Source of the DNA: an uncultured Granulosicoccus sp.
GTDB taxonomy: Bacteria > Pseudomonadota > Gammaproteobacteria > Granulosicoccales > Granulosicoccaceae
Direction: 5' to 3'
Length of the DNA: 38,503 nucleotides
Assembly (NCBI GenBank): GCA_947495035.1
Contig: CANLXI010000049.1
Location: 1-38,503, forward strand
Shown piece after piece: positions 31,793 through 38,503 of this stretch (position 1 is its first letter; every line of letters starts with the position of its first letter). Position numbers and translations under genes: made by a program. Under the pieces are notes generated by a model. The model saw nothing but the letters and a program-made list of their open reading frames with translations. It was not told the DNA's origin and made no database searches.

Positions 31793-32657
31793 GTCGTGTT
31801 TTCCTGTCGTTGATCGGAACATGCCGCTCGAGGCTTACGTCCAGACCCTGGGTCAATGTGTCGTGGTGCGCCGCAATCTGTCCACAAGTAGCGCACCAGG
31901 CTGATTCGTCATCGATCAAGCGGCGCAGGATTCTCTCCAGCATCTCGACCCGTGCCGCCCGCCCCGATATCCAGTCATGCACGGTCAGCATGAACAGTCC
32001 ACCATCCCGAGCCTGGGCCGAGGCCTCGATCGCCCACTGCCGTTCCACATCTGCATCCGGTCGCGGGGTCTTGTCACCCGCACCCAGAAACTTGAAAAAA
32101 ATGGCATCGTCGTTGTCCCAGCGCACCGGCACTTCGGTCACCCCGGCAATGCGGTACGGTACGTCCTCCCCCATCAGGGAGCTATCCCACAAACCCAGGC
32201 GGGCCAGCTCTGCCAGCATGTGCGGAGTCATCTCCCAGGCGGGCGAACGAAAACCCCGAGGCTGAATGCCGGTCTGGGACACGAAGATGTCGATGGACGA
32301 CTCCAGTGCCCGAGTGAACTGATCATCGCTGATATCGCAGACCAACTCATGGAAATAGCCATGCAGCGCAATCTCATGCCCGCGTTCCAGCAGTCCGGGC
32401 AGCAGCTCCGGATTCTCTTCGGCGACCACTCCCGGCACGAAGAAACTGCCCTGTATACCGAGCCTGTCCAGCATGGCGACCATGCGACTCAGACCGGCTC
32501 GCATGCCATACTGACGATGCTCGCGAGCGGCCAGGGTATCGGGCAAGGCCGTGCGGTGTTGCCAGAGCCATGGCGCGTTGGCATCGACATCGACAGAAAA
32601 ACAGACTGCCGAGCGCTTGCCTTCGGGCCAGCTGTAGGGTGTGCGGTTCCAGATCAC
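31785..32657 (-). CDS. Polysaccharide deacetylase-family (NodB-fold) hydrolase
   Basis: The 290-residue NodB-homology enzyme has no signal peptide. The metal and catalytic residues are visible: CFSVDVD (Asp23, Asp25) and HEIALHGYFHE (His99 and His103). RSPAWEM is motif 3, and the conserved C-terminal Asp-His is in LTVHDWISGR. Cytoplasmic members close to this include PuuE-type allantoinase and other deformylase- or deacetylase-like amidases, so the substrate need not be a polysaccharide. It starts with GTG overlapping the SDR gene stop. In this operon it would act on an N-acyl or cyclic amide group of the imported compound. Confidence 0.85.
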   Translation of the reverse strand: MIWNRTPYSWPEGKRSAVCFSVDVDANAPWLWQHRTALPDTLAAREHRQYGMRAGLSRMVAMLDRLGIQGSFFVPGVVAEENPELLPGLLERGHEIALHGYFHELVCDISDDQFTRALESSIDIFVSQTGIQPRGFRSPAWEMTPHMLAELARLGLWDSSLMGEDVPYRIAGVTEVPVRWDNDDAIFFKFLGAGDKTPRPDADVERQWAIEASAQARDGGLFMLTVHDWISGRAARVEMLERILRRLIDDESAWCATCGQIAAHHDTLTQGLDVSLERHVPINDRKTRHG

Positions 32658-33412
32658 AGCGGATGCTTCTTCGCCTGATAGACGTCCATGGTGCCGGCTG
32701 AATTGCCACCGTCAACCGCCAGCGAGGTCCCCGTGATGTTTCTGGCCGCTGAAGAGGCAAGAAACAGCGCTGATTGCCCGACGTCCTCTGCCGAGGTTTC
32801 ACAACCCAGTGGAATGGCCGCCATGACCCGATCGATGTGCTCCTGCGACAGAGAGGACACGGCGCTGCCAGCGGCAAAGCCCGGCTCCAGCGCATTGACC
32901 CGGATGCCGAACTCGGCCACTTCCAGAGCAAAGCCCTTGGTCATGCGATCCAGAGCGGTCTTGGACATGCAATACGTGACCGCCGTACGTCGCATCTTGC
33001 GCGCCGCACCAGAGGATATATTGACAAAATTGCCTTTCACGCCACTCTCGATCATCTGCAGACAGAAGCCTCGCATCAAAACGAAGGGGGCCCGGACGTT
33101 GACGGACATGATGCGATCCCAGTCAGCCACCTCCATATCGAGCAGAAAGGAGGACGGATAGAGGGCAGCATTGTTGATGACCACATCGGGAGCACCCCAT
33201 TGCTGTTTAACGGCATCGAGCAAGGTCTCGAGACCGGTGTCACTGGTCAGGTCGGCTGCCACCGCGAAACCTGACAAACCTTCAGTCGTTCGGTCTGTAA
33301 GACACAACTCGGCCCCAGCCTCGCCAAAGGCCTTTGCCAGTGCTTGCCCCATGATGCCCGCAGCACCGGTGATGACAACACGTTTGCCCTGAAATTCCGA
33401 TTCAAAATTCAT
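32654..33412 (-). CDS. Short-chain dehydrogenase/reductase
   Basis: The 252-residue classical SDR has a nucleotide-binding glycine motif ITGAAGIMGQA (about 14-24) and NNAA (about 80-83). The catalytic Ser is in NISSG, and YCMSK holds the Tyr and Lys. The usual C-terminal GTSLAVDGG is present. It most likely uses NAD(P)H to oxidise or reduce an alcohol or carbonyl; the substrate is unknown. It lies directly after the dppC stop and overlaps the deacetylase-family gene, so it belongs to the catabolic part of the operon. Confidence 0.92.
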   Translation of the reverse strand: MNFESEFQGKRVVITGAAGIMGQALAKAFGEAGAELCLTDRTTEGLSGFAVAADLTSDTGLETLLDAVKQQWGAPDVVINNAALYPSSFLLDMEVADWDRIMSVNVRAPFVLMRGFCLQMIESGVKGNFVNISSGAARKMRRTAVTYCMSKTALDRMTKGFALEVAEFGIRVNALEPGFAAGSAVSSLSQEHIDRVMAAIPLGCETSAEDVGQSALFLASSAARNITGTSLAVDGGNSAGTMDVYQAKKHPL

Positions 33413-34255
33413 TTATCTACCTTTTCCTATCTGATCACTCAGGCGATCACCAATGAGGTTTGCCGACAGAACCAGTAAAAACAATGCAAGCCCGGGAAAT
33501 GTGGCTATCCACCAGGCCGATGCCACATAACTGCGCCCTGTCGAGAGCATGGACCCCCAGCTGGCCGTCGGCGGTTGCACGCCGAGTCCCAGGAAGGACA
33601 GGCCTGCTTCGAACAGCACCATCAGCCCGAACTCGAGGGTCGCCACGACCAGCAAGGGGCCTGCTATATTGGGCAGAATATGGGTGAGCAACACCCGTGG
33701 AGTGGCTGCACCCATTGCTCTGGCCAATGTCACGAATGGCCGGTCGGCCAGGGCCAGCGTTTGCCCATAGGCTACCCGTGCATAGCGCGGCCAGCGGGTC
33801 AGTGCCAGTACCAGAATCACGTTGATGAAGCCCGGTCCCAGCACCGCCACGGTGATGATGGCCAGCAGAATCGCCGGGATGGACAGAAAGATGTCCACCA
33901 GTCGCATCAGCACGGTCTCCACCGTTCCGCGCAGATAGCCGGCAATCATGCCAACGGTGACACCCACGACGCCGGAGAGTGCCACGGACAGAAAGGCAAC
34001 CGATATCGACACCTGCGCGCCATAGATCAGACGGCTCAGCACATCGCGTCCCAGTTCATCCGATCCGAGCCAGAATACCTGACCACGTGCCTCGAATCCC
34101 GGCGGCTTCAGGCGCCCCAGCAGGTTCTGTCGGTCCGGATCCACCGGCACGATCCAGGGCGCGAATACCGCCAGCAACACCAGGGTTGCCAATAACAGAG
34201 CCGGCCACCAGGACAGACCGCTTCGTGCGACATTCATTGCCTGCACCCTGCTCAT
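33413..34255 (-). CDS. Peptide-type ABC permease (DppC)
   Basis: The 280-residue inner-membrane permease has about six helices. It shows the DppC/OppC hallmarks: GSDELGRDVLSRLIYGAQVSISVAF after the N-terminal helix, and the EAA loop with ARAMGAATPRVLLTHILPNIAGPLLV that contacts the ATPases. It forms the channel with DppB for a solute delivered by the binding protein. It overlaps dppB by ATGA. Confidence 0.95.
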   Translation of the reverse strand: MSRVQAMNVARSGLSWWPALLLATLVLLAVFAPWIVPVDPDRQNLLGRLKPPGFEARGQVFWLGSDELGRDVLSRLIYGAQVSISVAFLSVALSGVVGVTVGMIAGYLRGTVETVLMRLVDIFLSIPAILLAIITVAVLGPGFINVILVLALTRWPRYARVAYGQTLALADRPFVTLARAMGAATPRVLLTHILPNIAGPLLVVATLEFGLMVLFEAGLSFLGLGVQPPTASWGSMLSTGRSYVASAWWIATFPGLALFLLVLSANLIGDRLSDQIGKGR

Positions 34256-35178
34256 GAGGACTCCGTCAGGCGCACACGCGGATCGACCACGGAATACAGG
34301 ATGTCCGCCCCCAGATTGGCACTGATGGTAACGAATGCACCGATCAGCACGACGGCCTGCACCACCAGAAAATCCCGGGAAGCAATGCTCTGCACCGTCA
34401 GCAGACCCAGCCCCGGCCAGGCAAAGACCGTCTCGACAATGACAGCACCAGCCAGCAGTTGAGACAACTCTAGCGCCGTGATGGAGATGACCGGTATCAG
34501 GGAATTGCGCAGCAGATGATGCTTCACCAGACGACCACTGCCCACGCCTCGTGCCCGCGCCGACCGCACATAGTCCTTGCCCAGTTCATCGATCACCGCT
34601 GAGCGAACGATTCTGGCATAGGTCGCCAGTGACAGAAGCCCCAGGGCAATGGACGGCATGATCAGGTGTGACAGAGTGCCCGTACCCGATGGTGGCAGCC
34701 ATTTCAACCACACACCGAATACCAGAATCATCATGATGCCGCTCCAGAAGGTGGGCATGGACTGGCAGGCCAGTACGACGCCCATGATCCAGCGTGACAC
34801 GAGTCGACCACGGGTCATCGCCATCAACAGTCCCAGCGGCATGCCGATGGCCAGAGCCACGACCAGCGCGCCGGCTGCCAGTTGCAGGGTTTGCGGCAAG
34901 CGACTGAGAATGATGTCCAGAACCGGGGCATTCTGTACGTACGATTGCCCCAGGTCCATGCGCACGACATCGCTCAGAAAATCCAGGTACTGCACCCACA
35001 GGGCGCGATCGAGACCCAGACTCACTCGCATCGCATCAATATCCGCCTGCGTCGCGGTTTCGGGCAACAGCAGAGCCGTTGGATCACCGGCCAGCCGCTG
35101 GATGAAGAACACCAGCGTCACGACACCGAATGCCGCGACCAGTGCCTGTCCACCACGATGCAGAAGGAAGCGGAACAT
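34252..35178 (-). CDS. Peptide-type ABC permease (DppB)
   Basis: The 308-residue permease begins with the characteristic DppB/OppB helix (FLLHRGGQALVAAFGVVTLV) and the GDPTALLLPETATQADIDAMR loop. It has about six membrane helices and an EAA loop (DYVRSARARGVGSGRLVKHHLLRNSL). It pairs with DppC. It starts 2 bases after the binding-protein gene stop. No feature shows which solute is moved. Confidence 0.95.
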   Translation of the reverse strand: MFRFLLHRGGQALVAAFGVVTLVFFIQRLAGDPTALLLPETATQADIDAMRVSLGLDRALWVQYLDFLSDVVRMDLGQSYVQNAPVLDIILSRLPQTLQLAAGALVVALAIGMPLGLLMAMTRGRLVSRWIMGVVLACQSMPTFWSGIMMILVFGVWLKWLPPSGTGTLSHLIMPSIALGLLSLATYARIVRSAVIDELGKDYVRSARARGVGSGRLVKHHLLRNSLIPVISITALELSQLLAGAVIVETVFAWPGLGLLTVQSIASRDFLVVQAVVLIGAFVTISANLGADILYSVVDPRVRLTESS

Positions 35179-35180
35179 GA

Positions 35181-36671
35181 TCAGTCAGACCATGTCATGC
35201 GGTTGAGAAACATGCTTTCGTTGGCAGTGGGCGCGAAAGACAGTTTCGAAGAGGCACCATAGAGAACAGCAGCCTGATACAAGGGCAATACATAGTAGTT
35301 CTCGCGATTCAGCTTGTGCACCTTGCTGTAGGCTTCCTGGCGCACCATCTCATCAAGAGACACTCTTGCAGTATCAAGCAAGACATCCAGCTCCGGTACA
35401 TTCACGCGTGACCAGGCGCTGTCCGAATGCAGCAGGGGATAGGTGATGCCATCGGCATCCTGGCAGGCACATGACCAACGACCGAAACTCAGTTCGGCGT
35501 TATCGGCCGGCTCCGAGCGCACGATGTTCAGATAGGTTGGCATGTCAGTGACCGAGATGGACACATTGAAGCCGACATCATTGAGCATCTGCTGCAAGGC
35601 CTGAACAACACGCTGGTCGAAAACCGGGGCGGTGGCAAAGGTCGCCGGAGTCGCTGCCAGTTCGGCCTTGGCAGCAACGATTTCCTTTGCAGCTTCCGGG
35701 TCATACACGAGTGCGTCGACATCATCGGCATAGCCGAAGTGAGCAGGGCTGGCCAATTGTGCCATCGGAATTTCACCCGCACCCAGCAGGCCCTGAGTGA
35801 TGCCTTCGATATCAATGGCCAGGCTGGCAGCCTTGCGCAGCTCCGGATCGTTGAATGGCGGTTTGTCGAGATTCACACCCAGATAGGCAACACGCTCGGT
35901 CGGGGCCGACAGCACCTGAACACCATCAACACCCTGCAATTGCAGCGTTGCATCACTGTTGAGACTGACAACCAGATCGGCGGTACCCGCTTGCAGATTG
36001 GCGACACGCGTCGCCGCATCCGGCACGGCACGGTAGATTGCATTGTCAAACGGACCAGGCTGTCCCCAGTAGTCCTCGTTTCTGGACAGGGTCACCGAGA
36101 CACCGCGCTTCCATTCCTCGAATCTGTAGGGACCTGAGCCTACCGGCGCAGTATTGAACGCCTCCTTGCCGACGGCTTCAACCACGTGTTTGGGCACAAT
36201 GGAGAGCTTTACCAACTGTGACAGCAAGGCAGGGTAGGGTCCGTCTGTGGTCAGTTTGACTGTGACATCGTCAATTACCTCGGCATTGATGATCTGGTTG
36301 AATTGCCCCAGTTGCGGTGAAGCGAATTCCGGGTCGGTGATACGCTTGACCGAAAACACGACGTCCTCGGCATCCAGTTTCTCGCCATCGTGAAAGCTGA
36401 CATCATCACGCAGGCTCAGTGTCAGCTCGGTATCGCTGGTCTGCTCCCAGGACGTGGCAATCTGAGGAATGATGGTGCCTTCATTGTCTCGGGTCACCAG
36501 ATTGTCGAACACATTACGGTAGACGTAGTAACTGTCCGGGTTCCATTGCACCTGCGGATCCAGGGAAGACGGCTCCCCAACCAGATCGATGGTGATATCC
36601 CTGGCAAGCACGGGCATTGAGAGCACTCCCAGGGTCACCCCTGTCAGCAAGCCCTTGACGACATGATTCAT
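35181..36671 (-). CDS. Periplasmic peptide-type ABC substrate-binding protein (DppA)
   Basis: The 496-residue family 5 solute-binding protein has a signal peptide (1-23, VLARD). The mature start IDLVGEPSSLDPQVQWNPDSYYVYRNVFDNLV and the later YRFEEWKRGVSVTLSRNEDYWGQ are hallmarks of DppA, NikA and related proteins. It captures the solute in the periplasm. The presence of GGT- and deacetylase-family genes downstream suggests an N-acylated or gamma-linked amino compound rather than ordinary peptides; this is inference. It overlaps the regulator gene by ATGA. Confidence 0.93.
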   Translation of the reverse strand: MNHVVKGLLTGVTLGVLSMPVLARDITIDLVGEPSSLDPQVQWNPDSYYVYRNVFDNLVTRDNEGTIIPQIATSWEQTSDTELTLSLRDDVSFHDGEKLDAEDVVFSVKRITDPEFASPQLGQFNQIINAEVIDDVTVKLTTDGPYPALLSQLVKLSIVPKHVVEAVGKEAFNTAPVGSGPYRFEEWKRGVSVTLSRNEDYWGQPGPFDNAIYRAVPDAATRVANLQAGTADLVVSLNSDATLQLQGVDGVQVLSAPTERVAYLGVNLDKPPFNDPELRKAASLAIDIEGITQGLLGAGEIPMAQLASPAHFGYADDVDALVYDPEAAKEIVAAKAELAATPATFATAPVFDQRVVQALQQMLNDVGFNVSISVTDMPTYLNIVRSEPADNAELSFGRWSCACQDADGITYPLLHSDSAWSRVNVPELDVLLDTARVSLDEMVRQEAYSKVHKLNRENYYVLPLYQAAVLYGASSKLSFAPTANESMFLNRMTWSD

Positions 36672-37447
36672 AGATCTCTCCGATGATTGGCAGCATCTGT
36701 CGGCCGGTGGCTGACAATCGAACCGCTGCGATGGCTAAGGGGCGCTTCGCTCTTCAGGAGCTGGCGCATGAACAACTTTTCCTGGGCTTCGATCAAGCTA
36801 AGCCGCAGTGAGGTAATCGCGTCGCCATCCTCGGCCAGTACTGCCTCGATCAATTCGGCAATATCATCGCGATGCAATGCCTGTCCACCCTGCTCGTCTT
36901 CCAGAAAACGCGTGATGCGGGCCGAGTGGTGCCACAGCTTGCGCAAGTGGCGAGCCGTGAGCGGGTTGATGGCACACAGCAGCAGGCTGTCGACCCGATC
37001 GACATAATGCCGAAAGGACATCAGGGCACTCTCCTCCCGTCGCTGACTCAAGGTGGCCACGATGACCCCGATGTCGGACAGCTCCTTTCGAGCCTCGGCC
37101 GAGAGTCTGGCGCTGGCCAGCGACGGTTCTGCAAATCGGCGAGCCTCGAGCACCTGACCGATCAGAGCACCGCTGATCGGCAGAATCTGCCAGCCCTGGC
37201 GTGCCAGTGGACTCGCCCAGCTGTCATAACCCAGGCGCATCAGACCGGCGCGGGCTGCCGCCCGAGTCAGGCCGAACCGTTCCATGACATCCGCCTCGGT
37301 GACCGTGTCGCCCGGCATGATTTCACACCAGATGACCGCATCCAGCAGGCGATCTTCAGCAAAGCGCGCCTTGGCTTCCGGTCCGGGCGGGTTACCGAAA
37401 TTGTCGCCGACGCGAAGCAGGGGTGAAGCCGGATCGTACATTGACAT
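36668..37447 (-). CDS. GntR/FCD-family transcriptional regulator
   Basis: This 259-residue regulator has an N-terminal winged helix (about 28-95, with LDAVIWCEIMPGDTVTEADVMERFGLTRAAARAGLMRL) and a C-terminal FCD effector domain (about 105-240). It is the first gene of the operon and overlaps the binding-protein gene, so it likely controls its own operon in response to the imported compound or a product. The ATG at 37447 is directly preceded by GTGAG, so the in-frame ATG at 37441 has better spacing and may be the real start. Three evenly spaced TGACAT hexamers lie at and upstream of its start. A repressor role is typical for the family but not shown. Confidence 0.92.
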   Translation of the reverse strand: MSMYDPASPLLRVGDNFGNPPGPEAKARFAEDRLLDAVIWCEIMPGDTVTEADVMERFGLTRAAARAGLMRLGYDSWASPLARQGWQILPISGALIGQVLEARRFAEPSLASARLSAEARKELSDIGVIVATLSQRREESALMSFRHYVDRVDSLLLCAINPLTARHLRKLWHHSARITRFLEDEQGGQALHRDDIAELIEAVLAEDGDAITSLRLSLIEAQEKLFMRQLLKSEAPLSHRSGSIVSHRPTDAANHRRDL

Positions 37448-37491
37448 CTCACGATTGCGTTTGTGACATGTTAAGATAGTTTTTCTGACAT
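37442..37491. promoter_or_regulatory. Three TGACAT direct repeats at 22-base spacing
   Basis: TGACAT occurs at 37442-37447, 37464-37469 and 37486-37491, exactly 22 bases apart and in the same orientation, with shared following bases (consensus TGACATNTYA). They cover the regulator start codon, its -10 and the edge of its -35, as expected for an autoregulatory operator read from one face of the helix. Confidence 0.5.
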
Positions 37492-37496
37492 TTCAA
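37468..37496 (-). promoter_or_regulatory. Candidate promoter of the GntR-dpp operon
   Basis: On the minus strand TTGAAA (37496-37491) and TAACAT (37473-37468) are separated by 17 bases, a good sigma-70 fit. The start would be near 37461, leaving a short leader of about 14 bases to the ATG at 37447 or 20 to the ATG at 37441. An overlapping alternative pair, TTGTTT-16-TATCTT, exists. Confidence 0.5.
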
Positions 37497-37523
37497 ACAA
37501 GTTTCGATTTCCCGGACGAATTC

Positions 37524-38503
37524 ATGACGCAGGTCTCTCTCTCCATAGCGGGCGCCAACACGCTGCTGGGTCAACATCTGCTGGCAAGACTGGCTGGTTC
37601 GACACGCTTCAAGGTCTGCAGCCTGCATGATCGACTGGCACTACAAGGTGTTGATTCCATAGCCGATTCTGAAGACTGGTCGCTCGACCCTCAGGTGGCC
37701 GAAGCATTTCGTGAGGTTCCCTTGCTACCACCGGAAGCACAGAGCCATGCACCTCTTCTGGCTTCCTTCCTGCCGGATGACGGTGCGCAGGAGATCGAGT
37801 CGGCTCATCTGGCACGCGGCACCCGGGTGCTGACACATGCGGAATACGCCCGTCTTCGGCAGTCTCTGGTCGTCCCGGGCAGGCTGCAAGCCCTCGATCC
37901 AGGCCTACAGCACTATGCGACACCCAACTGCACGACAGCCATGTGCTCCTTGCCACTGCAGGCACTGCAATCCGGCTTCGGCATTCGGACAGCTACCATC
38001 ACGGCACTCCAGGCCATCAGCGGCACCGACATTCCCGGCATGCAGGCGCATGCCATTCACGATCAGGTTGTCGGACATCTTCCCGGTGAAGCACGGGCCT
38101 TGAGAAACGAACTCGGCGTGATCTTCTCGCAGGCCTTTCCAATACACACCTTTGCCACGCGCGTACCGGTGTGGCGGGGCCATACCATCACTCTGGCGGT
38201 GCAATTGCAGCAGCGCACCGATCTTGATCAGGTAGAACAGGCGTTGCGGAACATACCGGGAATACAACTGCTCTCGCCGTCCTCCGGAATGAGTCGTGGA
38301 CGACCTCGGTTCCATGCCGACAACCCGATGATCACTGTGGGCGCTCTGCGCCTGGATGACGGCTATCAGGCAGCACCGGCTACGACTGACGCTCGAGGAA
38401 GCTCCGGCACATCAGCTGTATCGGGCGTATCGGGCGTATCGGGCGTATCGGGCGTATCGGGCGTATCGGGCGTATCGGGCGTATCGGGCGTATCGGGCGT
38501 ATC
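37524..38503 (+). CDS. Aspartate-semialdehyde dehydrogenase-like protein, partial, with Val-Ser-Gly repeat
   Basis: The frame opens at ATG 37524 and runs off the window (at least 326 residues). It aligns by eye with archaeal/fungal-type aspartate-semialdehyde dehydrogenases. A Rossmann start is SIAGANTLLGQHLL. TPNCTT holds the catalytic Cys. TALQAISGTDIPGM follows, then GEARALRNELG. RVPVWRGHT carries the expected His, and DNPMITVGALRLDD ends the conserved part seen here. In the family a conserved C-terminal block should follow; instead about 20 Ala/Thr/Ser/Gly-rich residues lead into an in-frame (Val-Ser-Gly)n tract encoded by the 9-base array. It is divergent from the GntR regulator gene across 76 bases, so it may belong to the same regulon and act on an acyl-semialdehyde other than that of lysine synthesis. 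Confidence 0.85.
   Translation, partial: MTQVSLSIAGANTLLGQHLLARLAGSTRFKVCSLHDRLALQGVDSIADSEDWSLDPQVAEAFREVPLLPPEAQSHAPLLASFLPDDGAQEIESAHLARGTRVLTHAEYARLRQSLVVPGRLQALDPGLQHYATPNCTTAMCSLPLQALQSGFGIRTATITALQAISGTDIPGMQAHAIHDQVVGHLPGEARALRNELGVIFSQAFPIHTFATRVPVWRGHTITLAVQLQQRTDLDQVEQALRNIPGIQLLSPSSGMSRGRPRFHADNPMITVGALRLDDGYQAAPATTDARGSSGTSAVSGVSGVSGVSGVSGVSGVSGVSGVSGV
38418..38503 (+). repeat. 9-bp tandem repeat (gtatcgggc) in the Asd-like gene
   Basis: At least nine and a half perfect copies of GTATCGGGC run to the window edge. They are in frame with the Asd-like gene and encode Val-Ser-Gly repeatedly. No base differs between copies, which suggests recent expansion or active slippage. The total length is not known because the array is cut. 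Confidence 0.98.

Overview
The window looks like a chromosomal segment of a Proteobacterium, most likely a gammaproteobacterial methylotroph or facultative methylotroph. This is inferred from gene content and family resemblance, because there is no rRNA in the window to place it. Genes are tightly packed, many overlap by 4 bases (ATGA or GTGA), and no tRNA, rRNA, CRISPR array or insertion sequence was seen.

Region 1 (about 1-11.1 kb, minus strand) is a lanthanide-type methanol dehydrogenase locus. Its core is xoxF (7917-9725), with the DYD lanthanide signature and the adjacent-cysteine pair. Downstream follow a xoxG-type cytochrome c, a xoxJ/mxaJ-type binding protein, a CXXCW rhodanese-like protein, a small secreted protein, a PQQ-system ABC-type binding protein, a YVTN beta-propeller, an unknown secreted protein, a secreted alpha/beta hydrolase and a SoxC-like molybdoenzyme. 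Just upstream of xoxF lies a secreted metallo-beta-lactamase-fold hydrolase.

Region 2 (11.1-13.3 kb) holds two unknown secreted proteins on the plus strand and a fused SoxYZ-like carrier on the minus strand. With the metallohydrolase this makes up a 'quinoprotein relay' set.

Region 3 (13.5-22.7 kb, plus strand) is one long transcription unit. It starts with a four-gene membrane module (Sel1 protein, MotA/TolQ/ExbB-like channel, ExbD-like-topology protein, two-TM protein). It continues with mxaD, mxaR, mxaS, mxaA, mxaC, mxaK and mxaL, the methanol dehydrogenase assembly genes, and ends with a YHS-domain protein. The calcium enzyme genes mxaF and mxaI are absent from the window, so the assembly genes sit beside xoxF alone.

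Region 4 (22.8-28.2 kb) contains a chemoreceptor, a RedB-like thioredoxin-fold protein, an EVE-domain protein and a DeaD-type RNA helicase.

Region 5 (28.3-37.4 kb, minus strand) is a nine-gene operon. It carries a GntR/FCD regulator, a complete dipeptide-type ABC importer, an SDR oxidoreductase, a polysaccharide-deacetylase-family hydrolase and a cytoplasmic gamma-glutamyltransferase-family enzyme. A divergent aspartate-semialdehyde-dehydrogenase-like gene runs off the right edge.

A striking overall trait is four short tandem-repeat arrays with 9- or 6-base units, at both window edges, between two divergent genes, and inside mxaA. At least two are in frame inside genes: Glu-Thr in MxaA and Val-Ser-Gly in the Asd-like protein.
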